From Methylophaga sp. OBS4 (GTDB lineage: Bacteria; Pseudomonadota; Gammaproteobacteria; Nitrosococcales; Methylophagaceae), in the NCBI RefSeq assembly GCF_026319305.1, contig NZ_JAPDMV010000003.1, positions 1 to 64,000 of the forward strand: 64,000 bases of DNA. Direction: 5' to 3'. Within the stretch, counting starts at the first letter, position 1, and the number at the start of each line of letters is the position of its first letter. Made by a program: the position numbers and the translations under genes. This document shows positions 43,256 to 54,619 of the stretch, in pieces. The notes beneath the pieces are model-generated. The model did no database searches, was not told the origin of the DNA, and saw only the letters and a list, made by a program, of their open reading frames with translations.

Positions 43256-45040
43256 ATGAAACAACGAGGCTGCAGAAATAAAGTTATGACAACAACATCG
43301 ATTTTGAAAATAACAACTTTCTTATTTCTGGCTATGCCATGGTTTGCCAGTGCTGCGGATGCCGAATGGCCTTTGTTCGGCGGCAATAACCTGCATCAAC
43401 GCCATAGCCCGTCAACCCAAATCAACAAGCAGAATGTCGAGCAGTTGCAACTGGCCTGGCAGTACAACAGCGGTATCGAGGCGACGTTTCAGGCGACGCC
43501 GATTGTGCGCGGCGGGGTGATGTATCTGTCTTTGCCCTTTAATGATGTGGCGGCGCTGGATGCGAAAACCGGTCGTGAGATTTGGCGCTACCGGCATGAT
43601 CGGATTAAAGAACGCGGGATGTGCTGCGGCCCGGCTAATCGCGGGGTGGCGGTGTCCGCAGACCGTGTGTTTATGGGGACGGTCGATGGCCGTTTGCTGG
43701 CACTGGATGCCGAGACCGGTGAAAAATTATGGGATAAGGATGTGACCGAAGGTAAAAGCGGCATTCAGGAAGATATCCGCACATTGGCCGGCGATACTAC
43801 AGGTGAAGTATCCGGCACGTCCGGCGCCGGTTTGAATATGGCGCCGATGGTTTATAAAGGTAAAGTGATTATCGGCATTACCGGAGTCGGTTACGGTTTG
43901 CATCTGGACTCGCTGGACTCGGATGCACCGCTGGGCACGGTGGTCGGCATTGCCGGCAAATACGGCCGTCGCGGCTTTCTGGCTGCGTATGACATGGAAA
44001 CCGGCGAACAAACCTGGCAGTTCGATACCATTCCGGAGCAGGGCTGGGAAGGGGATTTTGTTCAATTCACCGCCGATGGTGTCAGGTTGCCTCGTGATAT
44101 CGAGGCTGAAAAATCCAGTGCTGACAATTATGCCGATGCCTGGCGTTATGGCGGCGGTTCGGCCTGGAGTACCCCGGCGATTGATTATGAAACCGATACC
44201 TTGTTCTTTGGCACCGGCAATCCTTCTCCGCAAATGGAAGGTTCGTCGCGGCCTGGCGATAATCTGTATACCTCGTCATTGGTGGCTTTGGATGCCAATA
44301 GCGGTGAGTTGAAATGGTATTTCCAGCAGGTGCCGCATGATATGTGGGGTTATGATGTCGCCAGTCCGCCGGTGTTGTTCACCGCTCATATTGATGGCGA
44401 ATCGATCCCTGCTATCGGGCAGGCGGGTAAGACCGGCTGGTTTTATGTGTTAAATCGTGAAAACGGTGCGTTGTTGTTTAAGAGCGAAGCTTATGTGCCG
44501 CAACAGAATATGTTTCAGAAACCGAGTAAAGCCGGCACGATTATTTATCCGGGGGTATTGGGCGGCTCCAACTGGTCGCCGGTTTCAGTCGATGAACAAC
44601 GGCGGTTGGTTTTTATCGCCGGTATTCACTGGCCGGTTGAATACAGCCTGCATCAGTTGCAGGGTAAAAACGGTAAGCCGGGGCTGCAGTATTCTTCGAT
44701 GTCGCCGCTGGATACCGACGAGCGTTATGGCCTGCTCAGCGCCATTGATATTGATAACGGTAAACTGGTTTGGCAGCACAAAACGCCGAACCCGCTGTTG
44801 GGCGGTGTGTTGAGCACAGCCAGTGGTCTGGTGTTCAGCGGCGAAGGTTCGGGTGAATTATTTGCTTTGGATGCCGCAACCGGCGAGAAGTTGTGGTCTG
44901 GTCAATCTGAGGCGGGTGTGAATGCGCCGCCCATCAGTTATGAGATAGACGGCAGGCAATATATCGCGGTGGCTAGCGGCGGTAACAAATTGTTTGGTTA
45001 TCAAAGCGGCGATTTTTTGAAGGTTTGGACTTTGCCTTAA
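43256..45040 (+). CDS. PQQ-type quinoprotein dehydrogenase (periplasmic)
   Basis: An eight-bladed beta-propeller dehydrogenase of the PQQ alcohol/sugar family. A signal peptide ends ASA|AD near residue 33. A second ATG at 43286 would give a more typical signal peptide, so the exact start is open. The vicinal Cys123-Cys124 that packs on PQQ is present (RGMCCGPANRG), as are several W-type propeller motifs (LDAKTGREIWRY, LDAATGEKLWSG). At the usual catalytic Asp position the sequence reads HDMWGYD (361-367), with Gly365 where related enzymes have Asp and Asp367 retained. The substrate is unknown. No cytochrome or PQQ synthesis genes are adjacent. Confidence 0.8.
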   Translation: MKQRGCRNKVMTTTSILKITTFLFLAMPWFASAADAEWPLFGGNNLHQRHSPSTQINKQNVEQLQLAWQYNSGIEATFQATPIVRGGVMYLSLPFNDVAALDAKTGREIWRYRHDRIKERGMCCGPANRGVAVSADRVFMGTVDGRLLALDAETGEKLWDKDVTEGKSGIQEDIRTLAGDTTGEVSGTSGAGLNMAPMVYKGKVIIGITGVGYGLHLDSLDSDAPLGTVVGIAGKYGRRGFLAAYDMETGEQTWQFDTIPEQGWEGDFVQFTADGVRLPRDIEAEKSSADNYADAWRYGGGSAWSTPAIDYETDTLFFGTGNPSPQMEGSSRPGDNLYTSSLVALDANSGELKWYFQQVPHDMWGYDVASPPVLFTAHIDGESIPAIGQAGKTGWFYVLNRENGALLFKSEAYVPQQNMFQKPSKAGTIIYPGVLGGSNWSPVSVDEQRRLVFIAGIHWPVEYSLHQLQGKNGKPGLQYSSMSPLDTDERYGLLSAIDIDNGKLVWQHKTPNPLLGGVLSTASGLVFSGEGSGELFALDAATGEKLWSGQSEAGVNAPPISYEIDGRQYIAVASGGNKLFGYQSGDFLKVWTLP

Positions 45041-45060
45041 GGTCGGGCATTGGACGAGAT

Positions 45061-45155
45061 TTCTCGGCTTACGCTCGGAATGACAGTCTCCTTGCTATGC
45101 TCGGGGGCTTGATTTGGTAAAGGGCGCTGTCATGCCGACCGAAGCGGAGGCATCT
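45061..45155. repeat. dispersed repeat flanking the GIY-YIG pseudogene, left copy
   Basis: Contains CTCGG-CTTACG-CTCGGAATGACA, then GCTATGCTCGG, TTTGGTAAAGGGCG and TGTCATGCCGACCGAAGCGG. The same order of blocks recurs at 45532-45627 after the GIY-YIG remnant. It is a non-coding direct repeat of about 95 bases. Confidence 0.8.
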
Positions 45156-45192
45156 CAATAACTCTGAAGGATGAATGCAGAGGGAACTGCCG

Positions 45193-45485
45193 ATGAAAAC
45201 GTACTATGTCTATTGCATGACGAACATCAGTAATCGTGTTTTTATATCGGTGTTACAAACGATTTGATACGGTGTGTTTATGAACATAAACAGCATGTGG
45301 TCACAGGATTCACAGATAAGTACAACGTGACCAAGCTGGTCTATTTTGAGCAGACGAATGATGCTTACACCGCGATCAGTCGGGAAAAACAACTCAAACG
45401 TTGGCGTAGAGAAAAGAAAAATAAGTTGGTTGATGTTATGAATCCCGAATGGAGGGATTTGTATCTGGAATTGTTGGACAAGTAG
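45193..45485 (+). pseudogene. frameshifted GIY-YIG nuclease-like gene
   Basis: The frame opening at 45193 gives the GIY-YIG N-terminus (KTYYVYCMTN) but ends at a TGA after 24 codons. Moving one base at the T-run 45239-45243 restores YIGVTNDLIRCVYEHKQ and then TGFTDKYNVTKLVYFEQ, REKQLKRWRREKK and NPEWRDL to the stop at 45485. The whole would be a typical small (about 95-residue) GIY-YIG protein. The frameshift could be real decay or a sequencing error in a homopolymer. It is flanked by direct repeats on both sides. Confidence 0.8.
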
Positions 45486-45486
45486 C

Positions 45487-45627
45487 TGTCATGCCGACCG
45501 GAGTGGAGGCATCTGAGAAGATAAACAGAGATTCCTCGGCTGCGCTCGGAATGACAGGCCCCTCGCTATGCTCGGCGGGGCTGGTTTGGTAAAGGGCGTT
45601 GTCATGCCGACCGAAGCGGAGGCATCT
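45487..45627. repeat. dispersed repeat flanking the GIY-YIG pseudogene, right copies
   Basis: A partial copy of the terminal block (TGTCATGCCGACCGGAGTGG) is at 45487-45514, immediately after the GIY-YIG stop. A full copy follows at 45532-45627 with the same block order as the left repeat at 45061-45155. Confidence 0.8.
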
Positions 45628-45675
45628 TACTGACAGGCATATTTAAAGTAGTCATAGCATTGCACGGAGGTGAGC

Positions 45676-47145
45676 ATGAAAGCGGCACAACAAGCCATGC
45701 TCTGGCGGACATTGTTTCAGCTGCGACCGGATTATCAGCTGACCGCCAATTTATTCCTGCGTCTGCTCGCGGTTATCTATTTTATTGCCTTTGCTTCCTT
45801 ATTTGGTCAGATGGCCGGATTGGTCGGGCCGGACGGTATTTTACCGTTTGACCGCGTGCTTGAACGGGCTTATCAACAGGACGGCTGGCAGGCGTGGCTG
45901 ACATTGCCCAATCTGTTCTGGTTCAATGCTTCGGATTTGGCGTTGCAGAGCGCGGCCGTAGCCGGCTGTATTTTCTCGGTTTTATTGTTTCTCGGGCGAC
46001 TGGAACAGCTGGCTACGATTGCTCTATTTGTGTTGTATCTGTCTTTGTTTCATGCCGGCCAGCTGTTTTTGAGTTTTCAGTGGGATAGCCTGTTACTGGA
46101 AGCAGGGTTTCTGGCAATATTTCTGATTTCAGGTCCCAGTTTGCTGCTGATTCTGCTGTATGAGTGGTTACTGTTTCGTTTTCGGTTTATGTCAGGACTG
46201 GCCAAACTGCTTTCCGATGATCCCAGCTGGGCCAGTTTTACCGCATTGCATCATTATTTCGAGACGCAGCCGTTACCACATATCGGTTCCTGGTATGCCC
46301 ATTACTTGCCGCACTGGCTGCATCAATTCGGGGTCGGTTTCACCTTGTTTACCGAACTGCTGGTGCCGTTTCTGATCTTTATGCCGAGGCCGTACCGGAT
46401 TGCTGCAGCTTTGATTACGATTCTGATGCAGTTGCTGCTGATAGCGACGAGCAATCATGCTTATGTCAATCTGCTGGTGATCTTACTCTGTGTATTGCTG
46501 CTGGATGATCGTATTATCAGCCGGCTGTTACCGCGAAAACTGTTGCAGTGGATAAATAAGGGCAGTCGTGAACCGGGCCTGCTGAAGTCGGGCCTTGCAC
46601 TGATATCGGGTTTGTTGATTGTGTTTGTCAGTACCACGGCTTTTTATATGTATGCCACGCGTAGCTTGTTGCCCGAGCCGATCATCAAGATTGACGACAG
46701 TGTGCAGCTTTGGGGTATCGGCCATATTTATCATGTGTTTCCCACCATGCAGACAACGCGGCAGGAGCTGCTAATTCAGGGCAGTGATGACGGTCAGAAC
46801 TGGCGGGATTACGAGTTTAAATTCAAACCGGGCAAGGTGAACCGGCAACCGGCTTTTATCGTGCCTTATCATCCGCGGCTGGACTGGATGATGTGGTTTG
46901 TTCCGAGCCAGTCCGGGCGGCAGTTGTACTGGTTCCGAGAGTTTCAGAGTCAGCTCAGAAAGGGTTCGCCGCAGGTGCTTAGCTTGCTGAAAAACAATCC
47001 GTTCCCGGTCAAACCGCCGCGCTTTTTGCGGGTGCAGGCTTATGATTACCGGTTCACCACGGCTGAACAGCGTAAGCAAAGCGGTGATTGGTGGCGGCGC
47101 GAGTATCTCGGTCTGTTTCCATATGTCGCACCTAGGCGACCATGA
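45676..47145 (+). CDS. LMF1-like multi-pass membrane protein
   Basis: This 489-residue protein has about nine hydrophobic segments through residue 330, then a soluble C-terminal domain. The sequence resembles lipase-maturation-factor proteins: FLRLLAVIYFIAFASLFGQ, the FQWDSLLLEAGF motif, and the C-terminal pattern W-GIGHIYHVFPTM...DG-NWRDYEFKFKPG...HPRLDWMMWF. Eukaryotic LMF1 aids lipase folding; the bacterial role is unknown. The ATG at 45676 is preferred because GGAGG lies five bases before it. No lipase gene is nearby. Confidence 0.78.
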   Translation: MKAAQQAMLWRTLFQLRPDYQLTANLFLRLLAVIYFIAFASLFGQMAGLVGPDGILPFDRVLERAYQQDGWQAWLTLPNLFWFNASDLALQSAAVAGCIFSVLLFLGRLEQLATIALFVLYLSLFHAGQLFLSFQWDSLLLEAGFLAIFLISGPSLLLILLYEWLLFRFRFMSGLAKLLSDDPSWASFTALHHYFETQPLPHIGSWYAHYLPHWLHQFGVGFTLFTELLVPFLIFMPRPYRIAAALITILMQLLLIATSNHAYVNLLVILLCVLLLDDRIISRLLPRKLLQWINKGSREPGLLKSGLALISGLLIVFVSTTAFYMYATRSLLPEPIIKIDDSVQLWGIGHIYHVFPTMQTTRQELLIQGSDDGQNWRDYEFKFKPGKVNRQPAFIVPYHPRLDWMMWFVPSQSGRQLYWFREFQSQLRKGSPQVLSLLKNNPFPVKPPRFLRVQAYDYRFTTAEQRKQSGDWWRREYLGLFPYVAPRRP

Positions 47146-47190
47146 GAACTTGAAAGTAGAGCCCCTCGCTGTTAACTGTATGTTCGGGAT

Positions 47191-48036
47191 TCAGGTTTGT
47201 GTATCCAGATTGGCATCGAGGCTTGCCGCACTCAGTAGAATCACCTCGATTTCTTCAATGATTTCTTCCTGACGCAGGGCAGAGCTTTTTCGGGTCAGTT
47301 CTGCTAATTGTTTGTCGAGGTATTTAACCGCACCATCAAGGTGGGTAATACGGCGATGGTTTTCTTCCAGCAGTGAGATGAACAGGATCTGATGCAATAC
47401 GGCAAACAGATAATGGTCGCTGAGTTCAAGCAACAAGTCTTCGGGGGGCTGGTTGTGCAGCGGCGGATGAGAAAAACCGACAGTTTGATGCAGAAGATCA
47501 TGGAAAGGGGGCAGCAGTTTCTGAGTGCGGATACCATCATCCCCAGCGTGATACAAACAGGAAACACTGAGCAAGCCGTGTTGCTCCTGCAATAAAGCTA
47601 ACCGGGCGACCAACTGTTCAATGACGGAAGTGATTTCCTCGTTCACACTGATGCCGTCAATGGCTGCTGTCAGGCGCGGGTCATCTTCCAGCAGAAGATT
47701 CAGCTTGTGTCCGACACTGATCAGCAGTGAAGACTTGGATGTCTGTACTTCCAATTCTCGGAATAGGGCGTGATTGAAATCACCGCAAAAGCCGCGCTCG
47801 CTGCCTATCAGCAAAATAACAGAGGGATTTCGGCCCGGTTGCGGCAAGATATCGGGATAGAAATTGAGCAAATCCCGGCTTGCCTGCTCAATACTGTGAA
47901 TCACGGCTTGCTGGGCATCGATACAAGCGGACAGCTTGCGGCTCTCGATGTAGGCCATGGTCTTCATCGAGTTCATGATGTTTTGCACTTCAGTCAGGCT
48001 ATGGCGATGATGCTCGAGATTCTGACGCCGTGACAT
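47191..48036 (-). CDS. atpG: N-type ATPase gamma subunit
   Basis: This is the central rotor shaft of the alternate F1Fo ATPase. The start at 48036 has GGAGAC upstream. The N-terminal helix (HRHSLTEVQNIMNSMKTMAYIESRKL) and the C-terminal helix (RKSSALRQEEIIEEIEVILLSA) are the coiled-coil ends, with the Rossmann-like middle (LIGSERGFCGDFNHALF) between. The length is 281 residues. It is the last gene of the operon, three bases after atpA. Confidence 0.88.
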   Translation of the reverse strand: MSRRQNLEHHRHSLTEVQNIMNSMKTMAYIESRKLSACIDAQQAVIHSIEQASRDLLNFYPDILPQPGRNPSVILLIGSERGFCGDFNHALFRELEVQTSKSSLLISVGHKLNLLLEDDPRLTAAIDGISVNEEITSVIEQLVARLALLQEQHGLLSVSCLYHAGDDGIRTQKLLPPFHDLLHQTVGFSHPPLHNQPPEDLLLELSDHYLFAVLHQILFISLLEENHRRITHLDGAVKYLDKQLAELTRKSSALRQEEIIEEIEVILLSAASLDANLDTQT

Positions 48037-48038
48037 AG

Positions 48039-49523
48039 TCAGTCTCCTACAGGGCCAAGCCATCGTGTGACTGCATCGGCCCACTGGTCGCGCGGACTAT
48101 CCAGCGTCAGGGTGGTGTGGCTCACCGATGCTTCAAGTGTTGCCAGCAGCGGCGGAATTTTATCGGTGCCGGCTTGTTCTAACATGTCGTCATTAAAGGC
48201 CACCAGCCATGCCATATCGAATGTGGCGGGTAATGGCGATAATCGATCCTGTTTGAGAATTTCCCTTAACAGACGGCCTCGATGGATAGCTTTTTCCATC
48301 GATGCTTCAAGACGGGCACCGAAACGGGTGAAGATTTCCAGCTCGAGATAGCGCAGGTAATCGAGCTTCATGCGACCTGCTTCTTTTTTGATACTTGGAT
48401 GTTGGGCCTGACCGCCAATACGGGAGATGGATCGGGCAATATCAATAGCCGGACGGAAACCGCCCGCAAATAAAGCCTGATCGAAATAGATCTGGCCGTC
48501 AGTGATGGAAATCAGATTGGTCGGGATGTAGGCGGTGATTTCTCCGAGCTTGGTTTCTACAATTGGCAGGGCAGTCATGCTGCCGCCACCATTGGCGGCA
48601 TTCAGACAGGTGGTGCGCTCCAGCAGTCTGGCATGAACAGAAAAGATATCGCCCGGATAGGCCTCTCGTCCAGGTGGCCGCCGCAATAATAAAGAGAGTT
48701 CGCGGTAGGTTTTGGCATGGGTGGAAAGATCGTCATAGACCACCAGAACATCGTGCCCCTGTTGCATCCAGAACTCAGCCGCGGCACATCCGGCAAAAGG
48801 TGCTAGATGTTGTAAGCCCGGTAAGCTGCTGGCCTCAGCGACAATGACTGTTGTGTAATCAAGCGCGCCGCTTTTACGCAGAATATTGATGGTGTTGACT
48901 ATAGATGAGCGTTTCTGTCCAATCAGCACATAGACACAATATACGTTCTGGCCGCGCTGGTTGATAACCGTATCCAAAGCAATTGAACTGCGTCCCAATC
49001 CTTCGTCGCCGATAAGTAGTTGCCGCTGACCTTTACCTATCGGAATCATGGTGTCAATAATCTTGTTGCCGGTATAGAGCGGTTTGACTACGAAGTCACG
49101 TGCCACGATGGGGGGAGAGGCTGTTTCCAGCGGTAACCAGCGGCTATGTTTGGGCCGAGGCTTATTATCAAGCGGCATGCCGAGTGGATCGATAATACGT
49201 CCCAGCAATGCGTCACCGACAGCGATACTGAGCGTGCGGCCGGTACGCTTTACTGACGTACCTGATGTCAGTTTTTCCGAGTCACGCAGCAAAACAGCCC
49301 CGATAAGTTTATTAGTCAAGTCAAATACCATGCCGGTACTGCCATCGGCAAAGCTTAGAATATCGTCCATCGCAGCTGACGGTAAGCCGGTGATCCAGGC
49401 GATACCGTCGCCAACCGCCACTACGCGGCCGCGTTCATTGATATGGACTGCAGGCTGATAGCTGTCCAGCCATTTTGCCTGACGGGCCAGCAGGGAGTTT
49501 GTCTCGACTTCTTCTTTATCCAT
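48039..49523 (-). CDS. atpA: N-type ATPase alpha subunit (altered P-loop)
   Basis: This is the non-catalytic nucleotide-binding F1 subunit. At 494 residues it has the alpha-type barrel, the nucleotide domain and ISRIGGQAQ, which carries the Arg that contacts the catalytic site. The P-loop reads GDEGLGRSS (172-180): the usual Lys is Arg178 and Thr is Ser179, unlike the GDRQTGKT of standard alpha subunits. The non-catalytic nucleotide site may therefore be weak. The start overlaps atpF by eight bases. Confidence 0.92.
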   Translation of the reverse strand: MDKEEVETNSLLARQAKWLDSYQPAVHINERGRVVAVGDGIAWITGLPSAAMDDILSFADGSTGMVFDLTNKLIGAVLLRDSEKLTSGTSVKRTGRTLSIAVGDALLGRIIDPLGMPLDNKPRPKHSRWLPLETASPPIVARDFVVKPLYTGNKIIDTMIPIGKGQRQLLIGDEGLGRSSIALDTVINQRGQNVYCVYVLIGQKRSSIVNTINILRKSGALDYTTVIVAEASSLPGLQHLAPFAGCAAAEFWMQQGHDVLVVYDDLSTHAKTYRELSLLLRRPPGREAYPGDIFSVHARLLERTTCLNAANGGGSMTALPIVETKLGEITAYIPTNLISITDGQIYFDQALFAGGFRPAIDIARSISRIGGQAQHPSIKKEAGRMKLDYLRYLELEIFTRFGARLEASMEKAIHRGRLLREILKQDRLSPLPATFDMAWLVAFNDDMLEQAGTDKIPPLLATLEASVSHTTLTLDSPRDQWADAVTRWLGPVGD

Positions 49524-50262
49524 CGTGGGCCAGCTCCGCGAAACCGCTTAATTCATCCTGGATATTGGCATTGATAACCCAGCTGCCAATGCCGACTCTG
49601 AGGCCGGCTATCAGCGAGCTGTCCTGGCTGTAACTGACGGGCATATCGAGGCCGGTCACCGTGTGCAAGGCCTGCTCGATTTGCTGCTGCAGATCGGAGG
49701 AAAGCGGATAGGCGCTGGCGACTTCGAACTTGTCCAGATTTTCACCATAATGGCTGCGCAGCATGCTGGTTTTTTCGGCAGACAACTGGCTCAAGTCGTG
49801 AACAAGCTTGTCGACAAGGCGGGCTTCGGTGTCGGGGCCTGATAAACCGTGTAGCAGTTTGGCGGCAAAACTGGCGCCGTGTTGCAAGGCAGTTTCTTCC
49901 ATTTTGCGGTTCCGGTCATGCTGGCGTTTGGCTGCAGTGACCTGTACTTTTTCCTGCTCTTGTTGCAAGCGTGTCTGCAATTCCTGCTGCTGTCGCTGGC
50001 TCTCGTCATCCAGTTCCTGCCGGAGTGTTTCGCGCTTTTGCTGCCGCTCCCGATCCCAGTCGGCCAGGCGGCTTTCGTACTGTTGCTGTAATTGTCTGGT
50101 TTCAGCATATCTGGCTTCGGCATCAGCCAACGTTTTTTCAATGCCGGCTTGCCTGCGTGCAATCACTTCTCTGACTGGCTTGTACAGAAAGTGTTTAAGT
50201 AGCCAGACCAGTACCAGAAAGTTAATGATTTCGAGTACAAAAGTGGACCAGTTCAGTTCCAT
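49516..50262 (-). CDS. atpF: N-type ATPase subunit b with delta-like C-terminus
   Basis: This stator subunit has one N-terminal membrane helix ([15 protein letters not shown]), then a long charged coiled coil to about residue 150. The last 80 residues resemble the C-terminal part of subunit delta ([21 protein letters not shown], then [18 protein letters not shown]). The 248-residue length exceeds ordinary b (about 156). This fits alternate F1Fo operons, which lack a separate delta gene. The ATG at 50262 is chosen over an upstream TTG because GGAG lies nine bases before it. Confidence 0.9.
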   Translation of the reverse strand: MELNWSTFVLEIINFLVLVWLLKHFLYKPVREVIARRQAGIEKTLADAEARYAETRQLQQQYESRLADWDRERQQKRETLRQELDDESQRQQQELQTRLQQEQEKVQVTAAKRQHDRNRKMEETALQHGASFAAKLLHGLSGPDTEARLVDKLVHDLSQLSAEKTSMLRSHYGENLDKFEVASAYPLSSDLQQQIEQALHTVTGLDMPVSYSQDSSLIAGLRVGIGSWVINANIQDELSGFAELAHDG

Positions 50263-50315
50263 AACATGCTGCTCCAACAGGTTGTGGGTATCAGGGACAT
50301 GACACTTGGCTATTT

Positions 50316-50585
<270 letters not shown>

Positions 50586-51272
50586 CTACTCCTTGTTTTG
50601 TGAACGTACCTGTTGGGACTGAATTCCGCCTGCCACATAGATCAAAGCCAGCATGCCGAAGATATAGGCTTGTACCAGCGCTTCAACAATATGCAGCATC
50701 AGGATGGGAATCGGTGCCAGAAAGCTGGCGACCAGCAGGATCATCAGCGCGGCCATTTCCAGGCTCATGATATTGCCGAACAGCCGTACAGCCAGCGCGA
50801 CCGTACGAGTGATTTCGCTGATGATATGAAACGGCAGCAATACAGGGTTGGGAATGATGTAATGATGCAGATATTTTTTTAGTCCCTGAATGCGGATCCC
50901 GTACCAGTGTGTTGATAGAAATACGAGGATCGCCAGCGCCGTGGTGGCCGACAGGTCGCGGGTAGGGGCATGCACGCCGGGGAGCAGACCGCTGAGATTG
51001 GCGATGACCAGGTATATCCACAGACTGGCGACAAACGGCATGATTGTGCGGCAATGTTGTGGCGTGACTTCCGCTATCGCTTTGTCGATGGTTTCGACAA
51101 TGCCTTCCACGGTTGTCTGTAACGGGCCAGGCTCGCTGCTGAGCCGGCGTGACAATATCCAGCAGAACAGGGTGAGTGCTGCCATGATCAGCCAAGTGGT
51201 GACAATGGTGTTGGTCACTTCTAACGGTCCGATCGTGAATAAAGGTTTAATAATCAATTCCCCGTCGGTCAT
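50586..51272 (-). CDS. atpB: N-type ATPase subunit a
   Basis: This membrane subunit forms the ion half-channels. It has 228 residues with five to six hydrophobic helices. The stator Arg is in ITRTVALAVRLFGNIMS and the last helix region is HIVEALVQAYIFGMLALIYV. AGGGA precedes the adjacent GTG/ATG start pair. It follows atpQ directly, with no room for an atpR gene. Confidence 0.92.
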   Translation of the reverse strand: MTDGELIIKPLFTIGPLEVTNTIVTTWLIMAALTLFCWILSRRLSSEPGPLQTTVEGIVETIDKAIAEVTPQHCRTIMPFVASLWIYLVIANLSGLLPGVHAPTRDLSATTALAILVFLSTHWYGIRIQGLKKYLHHYIIPNPVLLPFHIISEITRTVALAVRLFGNIMSLEMAALMILLVASFLAPIPILMLHIVEALVQAYIFGMLALIYVAGGIQSQQVRSQNKE

Positions 51273-51276
51273 CACG

Positions 51277-51546
51277 TTATTCCCTGATTGTCAGATAAAC
51301 GTTCAGCGCCCCCACTATAACGCCAAGCAGGATCAGGCTGACAGTCCAGCGAATTGAATAGCCGGTTGTCAGGCTGTCGAGCCAATGGCCGAGATAAGCA
51401 CCGCCAATCACCGGCAGTACAAACAACAGTCCGAGCACACCGATGTAAACCGTCTGGCCGACCAGCGTCGGGCGTTCACGCTCGGCTTTCTGCATTCGCC
51501 GTGCTTGTCGTTCTACCTGATTTTTCAGATCATTTGATGACGTCAT
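51277..51546 (-). CDS. atpQ: AtpQ/AtpI-like small membrane protein of the N-ATPase operon
   Basis: This 89-residue protein has a basic N-terminus (QVERQARRMQKAERER) and two membrane helices (GVLGLLFVLPVIGGAYLGHWLD and VSLILLGVIVGALNVY). This is the 'ATPase gene 1' family of alternate F1Fo operons, thought to help ring assembly or ion supply. The start at 51546 has AAGGTG upstream. Confidence 0.82.
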   Translation of the reverse strand: MTSSNDLKNQVERQARRMQKAERERPTLVGQTVYIGVLGLLFVLPVIGGAYLGHWLDSLTTGYSIRWTVSLILLGVIVGALNVYLTIRE

Positions 51547-51551
51547 GGTGG

Positions 51552-53455
<1,904 letters not shown>

Positions 53456-53660
53456 TTATCACGTTCTAAGTTGGTTAAAAGTGCGGTGCTGAGTTTGCTG
53501 GAAAAGACTTGGATGGCTTGTACCACTTGCTATGATTCAGCAAGGGCACATAAACCTCCAGATACTTAGTGGTGTGCAATAAGGAGAAAACTAGTTGGTT
53601 CTGCCTGATTCAGGCTGAACCAGGCAGATTGAACAATGAAAATCATCTTGCCAACACTTT

Positions 53661-53873
53661 ATGAGCGAGCCGCGCTACTACCTGAAAAAGCTGAAGGAGC
53701 TGGAGTTTACTTTGCAGTTGCTGCAGGCAATCGATGGGCTGAGATACAAAGACTTTCGGCAGGTGAGCCAGCATGCGCAGACGCTGATATGGCTTATCGA
53801 ACAGTTTCTGCTGGCCAGATTCCGGTTCAAAGTCTGGCAGGGACTTTACTGGAGCGGGATCTGCCATGACTGA
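53661..53873 (+). CDS. 70-residue helical protein of unknown function
   Basis: A short, strongly helical protein (YYLKKLKELEFTLQLLQAI near the start, Trp-rich end) with codon use dominated by CTG, CAG and GAG, typical of this G+C-richer block. An overlapping frame from 53636 uses rare codons and was rejected. It overlaps the DUF429 start by eight bases, so the two are coupled. Its ribosome site is poor. Family not recognised. Confidence 0.55.
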   Translation: MSEPRYYLKKLKELEFTLQLLQAIDGLRYKDFRQVSQHAQTLIWLIEQFLLARFRFKVWQGLYWSGICHD

Positions 53874-54585
53874 GGTTGGGTACGCCGGAGTTGATGGTTG
53901 CCGCGGCGGCTGGTTCGTTACACTGCTGGGCTGTCGCGAGGATACGGTACAGACTGTGCGCTACGAGTTGTGCCAACACTTTGATGAGGTGGTCAAACTT
54001 GTAGCGCGGTCGGTAATGGTGACGGTAGACATGCCTGTCGGCTTGTTGGAACAGGCCTTGCCGGGCGGACGAATGTGCGATCGGGCAGCGCGTCGCCTGC
54101 TGGGGCCCAGAAGGTCCAGCGTCTTTTCACCGCCTGCACGTCCGGCGCTGGCAGCTTATCCGGATTATGCTGCGGCGGTAGCGGTAAACGGGGCGGGTAT
54201 CAGTCTGCCGGCATGGCATATCTTGCCCAGAATCGGGGAAGTGGATAGCTGCATGACACCGCGCCTGCAGAGGCGCATCATGGAATCTCACCCGGAACTG
54301 GCTTTTATGTCGCTTGCCGGTTCTCCAATGAGTCACAGCAAGAAAAGTCGCGAGGGTTTGGTCGAACGTATGGGATGGTTGAGGCAGCATTTTGGCCGCC
54401 ATGAACCTGATGTGCAGGCGTTGCGGAAGCACTTTGGCAGGCAGCGGCTGGCGGAGGATGACATTCTCGACGCCTGCGTCCTGGCTTTGGTGGCCCGCCG
54501 CATCCGGCTTGGTTTGGGTGCCCGCCTGCCCGGTCAGAATGTGCCGGTAGACAGCAAGGGGCTGCGTATGGAAATCTGGTACTGA
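53866..54585 (+). CDS. DUF429 family protein (predicted RNase H-like nuclease)
   Basis: This 239-residue protein opens with [15 protein letters not shown], the DUF429 signature containing the first acidic residue of an RNase H-like fold. Further acidic motifs follow ([11 protein letters not shown] and [15 protein letters not shown]). RPSSVFSPP-type residues are seen as [13 protein letters not shown]. The family is predicted to be a nuclease, but its substrate is unknown. It is coupled with the 70-residue gene and followed by endonuclease V. Confidence 0.82.
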   Translation: MTEVGYAGVDGCRGGWFVTLLGCREDTVQTVRYELCQHFDEVVKLVARSVMVTVDMPVGLLEQALPGGRMCDRAARRLLGPRRSSVFSPPARPALAAYPDYAAAVAVNGAGISLPAWHILPRIGEVDSCMTPRLQRRIMESHPELAFMSLAGSPMSHSKKSREGLVERMGWLRQHFGRHEPDVQALRKHFGRQRLAEDDILDACVLALVARRIRLGLGARLPGQNVPVDSKGLRMEIWY

Positions 54586-54619
54586 TCACTCGGGCTTCAG
54601 CTTCATAAGGAGCCGTATT

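Noticed and set aside
45264-45485. 73-codon ORF as an intact gene
   Set aside because: It begins in the middle of the GIY-YIG domain; the N-terminal YVY strand is in another frame upstream, so it is a frameshifted gene.
53636-53869. 77-codon frame overlapping the 70-residue gene and ending ATGA before DUF429
   Set aside because: It uses rare codons (CTA, CGA, GGA) unlike its neighbours, whereas the frame starting at 53661 has typical codon choice.
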